A stretch of 64,000 nucleotides of DNA from JACVRX01 sp963819885 (GTDB lineage Bacteria; Actinomycetota; Actinomycetes; Jiangellales; Jiangellaceae), in the NCBI GenBank assembly GCA_963819885.1, contig CAWFXV010000030.1, forward strand, positions 248,001-312,000, read 5' to 3'. Position numbers and translations under genes: made by a program. Positions within the stretch are counted from its first letter, which is position 1, and each line of letters opens with the position of its first letter. The notes beneath the pieces are model-generated. The model was not told the DNA's origin and did no database searches. It saw only the letters and a list, made by a program, of their open reading frames with translations. Shown here piece by piece: positions 58,590 through 64,000 of this stretch.

Positions 58590-60707
58590 TTATCCGCCCG
58601 GCTGGGCGAGTTCGGCCGCTGCCGTAGGGCCGTCGTCGAGAAGAACTCCGAAGCCCGACTCATCCAGCACCGGCACCTTCAGAGAGACCGCCTTGTCGTG
58701 CTTGGACCCAGGGTTGTCGCCGACGACGACAAACGATGTGCTCTTCGACACCGAACCCGACGCCTTGCCGCCACGGAGGATGATCGCTTCCCTCGCCTCG
58801 TCCCGGGAGAAGCCGGACAACGAGCCGGTGACGACGATGCTGAGGCCCTCCAGGCTGCGCGGCACGGACGAGTCGCGCTCGTCGGCCATCCGAACCCCGG
58901 CGGCTCTCCATTTGCGCACGACGTCACGGTGCCAGTCGACCGCGAACCACTCTCGCAACGATGCGGCAATCGTGGGACCGACACCGTCTGCTGCGGCCAG
59001 TCTGGCCTCGCCGCTCTCACCCTCCTGTGCCGCCTGCTCGATGGCGTCCAGAGAACCGAACTCATTGGCGAGGGCCCGGGCCGCGGTAGGACCGACGTGT
59101 CGGATCGAGAGCGCCACCAAGACCCGCCACAACGGCCGCTGCTTCGCGACCACGAGATTGTCGAGAAGCTTCTCGGCGTTGGCCGTCAGTTCGCCGTCCT
59201 GCCGGACGAACAGCGGCACCGTCTGCAGGGTGGTCTCGTCGAGGGAGAACACGTCGCCCTCATCGCGGACGACGCCGCTGTCGAGCAGCGCCGCGGCGGC
59301 CTCCCAACCCAATACTTCGATGTCGAATCCGCCGCGGCCGGCGAGGTGGAACAGCCGTTCCCGCAGCTGCGCCGGACACGAGCGCGTATTGGGGCAGCGG
59401 ATGTCGGCGTCGATCTCTCGTTCACGCGCCAGCGCCGCGCCGCAGGCGGGGCAAGTCTGCGGCATCACGAACGGCCGCTCCGAGCCGTCGCGTAGGTCGG
59501 CAACCGGCCCGACGATCTCCGGGATGACGTCGCCCGCCTTGCGCAACACAACAGTGTCACCGATCAGAACACCCTTGCGCACGACCTCCTGGGCGTTGTG
59601 CAGCGTCGCCTGCTCGACCGTTGACCCGGAGACCTTCACCGGCTCCATCACCCCGTACGGCGTGACCCGGCCGGTGCGCCCCACATTGACCCGGATGTCG
59701 AGCAGCTTGGTGGTGACCTCCTCCGGTGGGTACTTGAACGCGATCGCCCAACGCGGCGCCCGGGAAGTGGACCCGAGGCGGCGCTGTAGCTCGACTTGGT
59801 CGACCTTGACCACGACCCCGTCGATCTCGTGTTCGACGTCGTGCCGGTGTTCGCCGTAGTAGGCGATGTAATCCCCCACCGCCGCCAGGTCAGGGACGAC
59901 CCGCACCCGGTCGCTGATCGGCAACCCCCAGCCGTGCAGCAGGTCGTAGGCCGCGGACTGCCGTGCGATCTCGACACCAGCTCGGCGGCCGACGCCGTGG
60001 CACACCATCCGCAACGGCCGGGACGCCGACACCCGGGGATCCTTCTGCCGCAACGAGCCGGCCGCGGCATTGCGGGGATTGGCGAACGGGGTCTTACCGG
60101 CATCGCCGAGCCCGGCGTTCAGCTCCTCGAACCCCGCGACCGGGAAATAGACCTCGCCGCGGACCTCGAGAAGGTCAGGGACGTGATCACCGGCCAGCCG
60201 GTCGGGCACGCCGGTGATCGTCCGCACGTTCGGCGTGACGTCCTCGCCGGTGCGACCGTCTCCCCTGGTGGCCGCCCGCACCAGCCGCCCGCCCTGGTAG
60301 GTCAGGTTGACCGCGAGCCCGTCGACCTTTGGTTCACACAGGTACTCGGCACCTGCCCCGACGACGCGCTCGACCCGCGCTGCCCAAGCCGCAAGGTCGG
60401 CGTCGGTGAATGCGTTGTCCAGGCTCTCCATCCGGGACGGGTGCTCGACCGGCGTGAAGTCAGTGGAATAGGTCGAGCCGACCTTCTGGGTGGGCGAGTC
60501 CGGTGTGCGCAACGCCGGGTAGGTGCCCTCGATCCGCTCCAACTCGCGCAGCAACCCATCGAACTCGCCATCGGCGATCGACGGGGAGTCGAGCACGAAG
60601 TAGCGGTAGCGGTGCGCTTCGATCTCTTCGGCCAGGCTCGCGTGCCGCTCCCGGACGTCGGCCGGGACATCTGCTGCGTCGGTCGGCTCCGAGGATGTCG
60701 TCGTCAC
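58590..60707 (-). CDS. ligA: NAD+-dependent DNA ligase
   Basis: Seals nicks in replication and repair, 705 residues from GTG 60705-60707. The adenylated lysine is K127 in YLCEPKVDGLAVNLTYQGG. The order is Ia domain (RHASLAEEIEAHRYRYFVLD), nucleotidyl transferase, OB fold (GVVVKVDQVELQRRLGSTSR), zinc finger with four Cys (CPACGAALAREREIDADIRC, then CPAQL), helix-hairpin-helix (HVGPTAARALANEFGSLDAI) and a C-terminal BRCT domain (LEGLSIVVTGSLSGFSRDEA). It is the main ligase type of bacteria. Confidence 0.97.
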   Translation of the reverse strand: MTTTSSEPTDAADVPADVRERHASLAEEIEAHRYRYFVLDSPSIADGEFDGLLRELERIEGTYPALRTPDSPTQKVGSTYSTDFTPVEHPSRMESLDNAFTDADLAAWAARVERVVGAGAEYLCEPKVDGLAVNLTYQGGRLVRAATRGDGRTGEDVTPNVRTITGVPDRLAGDHVPDLLEVRGEVYFPVAGFEELNAGLGDAGKTPFANPRNAAAGSLRQKDPRVSASRPLRMVCHGVGRRAGVEIARQSAAYDLLHGWGLPISDRVRVVPDLAAVGDYIAYYGEHRHDVEHEIDGVVVKVDQVELQRRLGSTSRAPRWAIAFKYPPEEVTTKLLDIRVNVGRTGRVTPYGVMEPVKVSGSTVEQATLHNAQEVVRKGVLIGDTVVLRKAGDVIPEIVGPVADLRDGSERPFVMPQTCPACGAALAREREIDADIRCPNTRSCPAQLRERLFHLAGRGGFDIEVLGWEAAAALLDSGVVRDEGDVFSLDETTLQTVPLFVRQDGELTANAEKLLDNLVVAKQRPLWRVLVALSIRHVGPTAARALANEFGSLDAIEQAAQEGESGEARLAAADGVGPTIAASLREWFAVDWHRDVVRKWRAAGVRMADERDSSVPRSLEGLSIVVTGSLSGFSRDEAREAIILRGGKASGSVSKSTSFVVVGDNPGSKHDKAVSLKVPVLDESGFGVLLDDGPTAAAELAQPGG

Positions 60708-60717
60708 GGATCCGACG

Positions 60718-61737
60718 TTACCGATCGGCACCGACGGCGTCCGCGAACGCCCGCCCCGTGCGAACGGCAAGGGAGTAGGCGGCCCGTGCCCAGCCCTCGT
60801 CGGCGCCGGCCAGGCCGCACGCGGGCGTCACGACGCTGCTTGGGGCGATTCGCGCCGGATCCTGGTCGAGGCGGCCGAACAGGCGCCGCAGCCGGTCGAC
60901 GAGGTCCTTGTCCGACGGTGCCACCTGCGGCGCGAGCGTCGGTACGACGCCCGGCCACAGAGCCAACCCGGCATCGACCGCAGCCGACAGTTCGTCCAGG
61001 ATTCGCTCGTCGAGCACATGGACGTCGCATGACAAGGCGGCCGCGCCGGAGCGGTGGATCATTCCGACGGGCGGATTCGCCGCGCAGCAGTGCACCACCG
61101 GCCACTCCCCCGCCTCGGCGAGCACCGCCGCAAGCTCCGACTCGGCCTCGGTTGCCGGCACCGCACCGAGCCGGCCGAAGCCACTCTCGGTCGGCAGCGA
61201 CCCGGCCAGCACCGCGGGTAGACCAGGCTCGTCCACTTGGCCGACGACGACTGCGCCCGGAACCCGCCGCGCGACGTCGGCGATGTGCTGCGCAAGACCT
61301 TCAGCGAGTGACTGTGCGACGTCGCGGCGGGCGCCTCGATCGGCGAGGACGCGGCCACCGCGAGTGCGCTCGAGGCTGGCCGCGAGCGTCCACGGGCCGG
61401 TGATCTGCGCTTTCAACGCTCCTGTGTAGCCGTTAGCAGCTGCTTCGAGAGCGTCGAGATCCGCTCGTAATGCCGACACTGCAGACCGCTCGTCCCGGCC
61501 GGGCCGGTCCACCAGCCGCCACCCGGCGGGCTGCAAATCGACGTGCAGGTCGACCAGCAGTGCCGCTGTCCGGCCGATCATGTCCGAGCCGGCACCGCGT
61601 CCTGGCAGCTCGAACAGGTGCGGAAAGTCCGGCAGCTCGCCCATGACCAGCCGCGCCGCCTCGTCCCTGTCCTGATGGGGAAGCGAGCCGACACCCGTGG
61701 CCGCGCCCACGCTCCACGGGAAATTCACGACACCCAT
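60718..61737 (-). CDS. MetE-like (cobalamin-independent methionine synthase family) protein
   Basis: A 339-residue UROD/MetE-like protein, well below the about 750 residues of MetE and matching its C-terminal half. It opens GVVNFPWSVGAATGVGSLPH. The putative zinc ligands are the His/Cys in VVHCCAANPPVG and the Cys in VVTPACGLAG, spaced as in MetE. GQVDEPGLPAVLAGSLP is part of the barrel. Actinobacterial proteins of this kind are usually annotated methionine synthase; the methyl donor and acceptor are not known. It begins 20 bases from the mnmA stop. Confidence 0.8.
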   Translation of the reverse strand: MGVVNFPWSVGAATGVGSLPHQDRDEAARLVMGELPDFPHLFELPGRGAGSDMIGRTAALLVDLHVDLQPAGWRLVDRPGRDERSAVSALRADLDALEAAANGYTGALKAQITGPWTLAASLERTRGGRVLADRGARRDVAQSLAEGLAQHIADVARRVPGAVVVGQVDEPGLPAVLAGSLPTESGFGRLGAVPATEAESELAAVLAEAGEWPVVHCCAANPPVGMIHRSGAAALSCDVHVLDERILDELSAAVDAGLALWPGVVPTLAPQVAPSDKDLVDRLRRLFGRLDQDPARIAPSSVVTPACGLAGADEGWARAAYSLAVRTGRAFADAVGADR

Positions 61738-61750
61738 CACCAGGCGGGTT

Positions 61751-61786
61751 GGTACATCACCAGGCCTGCAGTCCTGGTGATGTACC
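61751..61786 (-). repeat. 14-bp perfect stem-loop at the mnmA 3' end
   Basis: GGTACATCACCAGG and its exact complement CCTGGTGATGTACC flank an 8-base loop. The mnmA stop (61757-61759) and last codons lie inside it. It may be a terminator or REP-like hairpin; no T run follows on the minus strand. Confidence 0.7.
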
Positions 61787-62887
61787 GGTAAGGGTGGTGA
61801 ACGTGGTCATTCCGTCGGGAATCGTCCGGTCGATGGTGGCGGATCCGATGACCCGGGTGCCGTCGTACAAGACGACGGCCTGTCCGGGCGCCACCCCGCG
61901 CTGCGGCGAACCGAACGAGACGCGGACGACCTCGCCGTCGACCGTCGCAACCGCTGGCACCGGCGTGCCGTGAGCGCGGTACTGGGCGAAGCAGTCGAGC
62001 ATGCCCGCGGGCACAGAGCCGCACCAACGCGGCCGAATGCCGGCGATCCCGTCGACGGCGAGCGCCTCCGCCGGGCCCACCGTGACTCGCCGCTCGACCG
62101 GCGAGATGTCGAGGACGTACCGGGGTTTCCCGTCCGGAGCGGGCCGGCCGATCCGCAGGCCGCGCCGCTGTCCGACGGTGTAGGCGTAGGCACCGTCGTG
62201 CCGCCCGACGACAGTGCCGTCCTGGTCGACGATCTCGCCGGGTGCGTCCCCGAGCTCGCCGCGAAGGAACGCCCCGGTGTCCCCGTCGGCAACGAAGCAG
62301 ATGTCGTGGCTGTCGGGTTTCTCGGCGACGGCCAGACCGCGCCGGGATGCTTCGAGGCGAACATCGGCCTTGAGAGTCGCCCCGAGCGGAAACACGGCAT
62401 GACCCAGCTGCTCCGCGGTCAATACACCAAGGACATAGGACTGGTCCTTGCCGGGATCTGCGGCGCGATGCAGCTCCCGCCCGCTGGCGCCATCGACCAA
62501 TCGGGCGTAGTGCCCGGTACACACCGCGTCGAAGCCGAGCGCCAATGCTCGGTCGAGGACCGCCGCGAACTTGATCTTCTCGTTGCACCGCAGGCATGGG
62601 TTGGGCGTTCGCCCGGCGGCGTACTCGGCCACGAAGTCGTCCACCACGTCGGCGCGAAAACGCTCGGCCAGGTCCCAGACATAGAACGGGATGCCGAGGA
62701 CGTCAGCTGCCCTTCGGGCATCCCGGGCGTCCTCCAGCGTGCAGCAGCCGCGGGCACCGCTACGGAAGGACCGTGGGTTGGCCGACAGCGCCAAATGGAC
62801 CCCGATGACGTCATGACCGGCGTCGACACACCGGGCCGCTGCGACCGCCGAGTCGACGCCGCCGGACATGGCCGCGAGAACTCGCAT
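61757..62887 (-). CDS. mnmA: tRNA-specific 2-thiouridylase
   Basis: Thiolates U34 of tRNA-Lys, -Glu and -Gln, 376 residues. The P-loop is MRVLAAMSGGVDSAVAAARC, and the catalytic Cys pair is visible as RTPNPCLRCNEKIKF and EKPDSHDICFVADGDTGAFL. HYARLVDGASGRELHRAADP and KDQSYVLGVLTAEQLGHAVF complete the family pattern. Actinobacterial members are followed by a cysteine desulfurase as sulfur source, as here. The C-terminal residues are encoded in a palindrome. Confidence 0.96.
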   Translation of the reverse strand: MRVLAAMSGGVDSAVAAARCVDAGHDVIGVHLALSANPRSFRSGARGCCTLEDARDARRAADVLGIPFYVWDLAERFRADVVDDFVAEYAAGRTPNPCLRCNEKIKFAAVLDRALALGFDAVCTGHYARLVDGASGRELHRAADPGKDQSYVLGVLTAEQLGHAVFPLGATLKADVRLEASRRGLAVAEKPDSHDICFVADGDTGAFLRGELGDAPGEIVDQDGTVVGRHDGAYAYTVGQRRGLRIGRPAPDGKPRYVLDISPVERRVTVGPAEALAVDGIAGIRPRWCGSVPAGMLDCFAQYRAHGTPVPAVATVDGEVVRVSFGSPQRGVAPGQAVVLYDGTRVIGSATIDRTIPDGMTTFTTLTGTSPGLQAW

Positions 62888-62890
62888 CCG

Positions 62891-64000
62891 TCAGTCCCTT
62901 CGCCGGTCGGCCGCGCTGGCGGCCCGCGCGCGCTCGACGGCAGGCCCGATCACCGCGGCGAGCGCCGCGATGTCGGCTGCCGTCGAGGTATGGCCGAGCG
63001 TGAAGCGCAATGATCCACGGGCCAGATCTGCCGAGACACCCATGGCACTCAGCACATGCGACTGCGCAGAGACGCCGGCAGAGCAGGCGCTCCCCGTCGA
63101 GCACTCGATTCCCGCGCCGTCCAGGAGGAGCAACAGCGAGTCGCCCGCGCAGCCAGGGAAGGAGAAGTGGGCATTGCCGGGCAGCCGCCTTGCGGCCGCG
63201 GGATGACCGTTGAGCACGGCGTCAGGCACAGCGCTGAGAACAGCATCGACAAGGTCATCGCGCGCTGCCGCGAGCCGTCGCGCTTCAGCAGGCTGGGAAT
63301 CCGTGGCGGTGACAACGGCTTCCGCAAAGCCCGCTGCACCGGCAACGTCGACGGTCCCAGACCGCACGTCGCGCTCCTGCCCGCCGCCATGCAAAACCGG
63401 CACGAGGTCGACCTCCGGCCGCACGAGCAGCGCGCCCACTCCCATCGCAGCGCCGACCTTGTGGCCGGAGACCGACATCGCGGACAGCCCGCTGGCGGCG
63501 AAGTCGACAGGGACCTGCCCTACCGCCTGGACGGCGTCGGAGTGCACCGGAACGCCGTATGGGCGCGCGGTGGCGACCACCTCATGCACCGGCTGGAGCG
63601 TGCCGACCTCGTTGTTCGCCCACATCACGGTGACGAGTGCGACCGAGGCCGCGTCATGGGCCAGCGCCGCCCGCAGTGCGCCGACATCGACCCGGCCGTG
63701 GCCGTCTACCTGCAACCACTCGACGGTGGCGCCCTCGACATCCGCCAACCACTGGACGGCCTCGAGCACGGCGTCGTGTTCGACGGCGGACGCGATGATG
63801 CGAACCCGGCCGGGGTCGGCGGCTCGCCGGGCCCAGAACATGCCCTTGACCGCCAGGTTGTCGGCCTCGGTACCACCTGAGGTGAACACCACCTCTGCGG
63901 GTCGGGCACCCAGCGCTGCGGCGACACGTTCGCGCGACTCTTCCACCGATTTGCGCGCGGCCCGGCCGGATGCGTGCAGCGACGACGGGTTGCCCAACAT
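62891..64000 (-). CDS. Cysteine desulfurase (NifS/IscS type), 5' end outside window
   Basis: PLP enzyme removing sulfur from cysteine for tRNA thiolation and Fe-S assembly; 369 residues are inside the window and the N-terminus is cut by the right edge. PLP Lys is in SAMSVSGHKVGAAMGVGAL. FTSGGTEADNLAVKGMFW and VSVALVTVMWANNEVGTLQP-type segments (here ASVALVTVMWANNEVGTLQP) and VPVHSDAVQAVGQVPVDFAA are conserved. The active-site Cys is in ECSTGSACSAGVSAQSHVL, a class I loop. The gene is three bases upstream of mnmA, so sulfur transfer between the two is likely. Confidence 0.95.
   Translation of the reverse strand: MLGNPSSLHASGRAARKSVEESRERVAAALGARPAEVVFTSGGTEADNLAVKGMFWARRAADPGRVRIIASAVEHDAVLEAVQWLADVEGATVEWLQVDGHGRVDVGALRAALAHDAASVALVTVMWANNEVGTLQPVHEVVATARPYGVPVHSDAVQAVGQVPVDFAASGLSAMSVSGHKVGAAMGVGALLVRPEVDLVPVLHGGGQERDVRSGTVDVAGAAGFAEAVVTATDSQPAEARRLAAARDDLVDAVLSAVPDAVLNGHPAAARRLPGNAHFSFPGCAGDSLLLLLDGAGIECSTGSACSAGVSAQSHVLSAMGVSADLARGSLRFTLGHTSTAADIAALAAVIGPAVERARAASAADRRRD

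Overview
The window is high-GC actinobacterial chromosome. Support for this: a SepIVA-type DivIVA-like protein beside rnc/mutM/smc, an HU protein with a long Lys/Ala-rich tail, an NdgR-type IclR regulator divergent from leuCD, a F420-type guanylyltransferase, DUF3515 and DUF177 proteins, abundant GTG starts and 1-4 bp gene overlaps. Gene order resembles Streptomyces/Frankia/Mycobacterium-type core regions. No phage, CRISPR or insertion sequence is visible, and I cannot name the genus.

Layout. 1-2761: right part of a sugar ABC importer operon; the binding-protein gene carries two compensating frameshifts. 2766-9983: leftward run sepIVA, yceD, rpmF, rnc, mutM, acyP, a small coiled-coil gene, smc. 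9996-15867: leftward coaD, rsmD, a membrane protein, recG and a DAK2/FakA-like gene. 16006-23830: rpmB, thiL, an Lrp effector domain, DUF3515, ddl, a transsulfuration enzyme, gpsA-plsC, cofC, a small cold-shock-like gene, and hup. 23959-31944: leuCD, the divergent ndgR, an HD-GYP/LuxR fusion, a DMT exporter, tRNA-Glu, tRNA-Gln, gltX and a FAH-family gene. 32000-34005: an unknown lipoprotein and a decayed oxidoreductase gene.

34023-46311 is a branched-chain amino acid and serine block on the minus strand: cimA, ilvE, leuB, serA, ilvC, ilvN, ilvB, ilvD, with a GGDEF gene between ilvB and ilvD. Two of these genes have attenuator-type leaders. ilvB has a 16-residue peptide rich in Val/Leu/Ile followed by a terminator hairpin. 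cimA has an 8-residue peptide with tandem Ile codons followed by a terminator hairpin. With the leuC/ndgR palindrome, this gives protein- and translation-based control of one pathway within 20 kb. cimA supplies 2-oxobutyrate for isoleucine from pyruvate.

46318-64000: a MoaD-like/BNR-repeat pair, SHOCT membrane protein, D-2-hydroxyacid dehydrogenase, PQQ-type sugar dehydrogenase lipoprotein, aldo/keto reductase, PEBP lipoprotein, gatC-gatA-small ORF-gatB, PadR/DUF1707, an AlkZ-like protein overlapping a Doc toxin/antitoxin pair (the toxin has Arg at the Fic-motif His), ligA, a MetE-like protein, mnmA and a partial cysteine desulfurase. gltX, tRNA-Glu, tRNA-Gln and gatCAB together indicate the transamidation route to Gln-tRNA. 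Two ~65-bp elements with near-identical inverted-repeat ends (36951-37015, 52095-52158) suggest a short interspersed repeat family.
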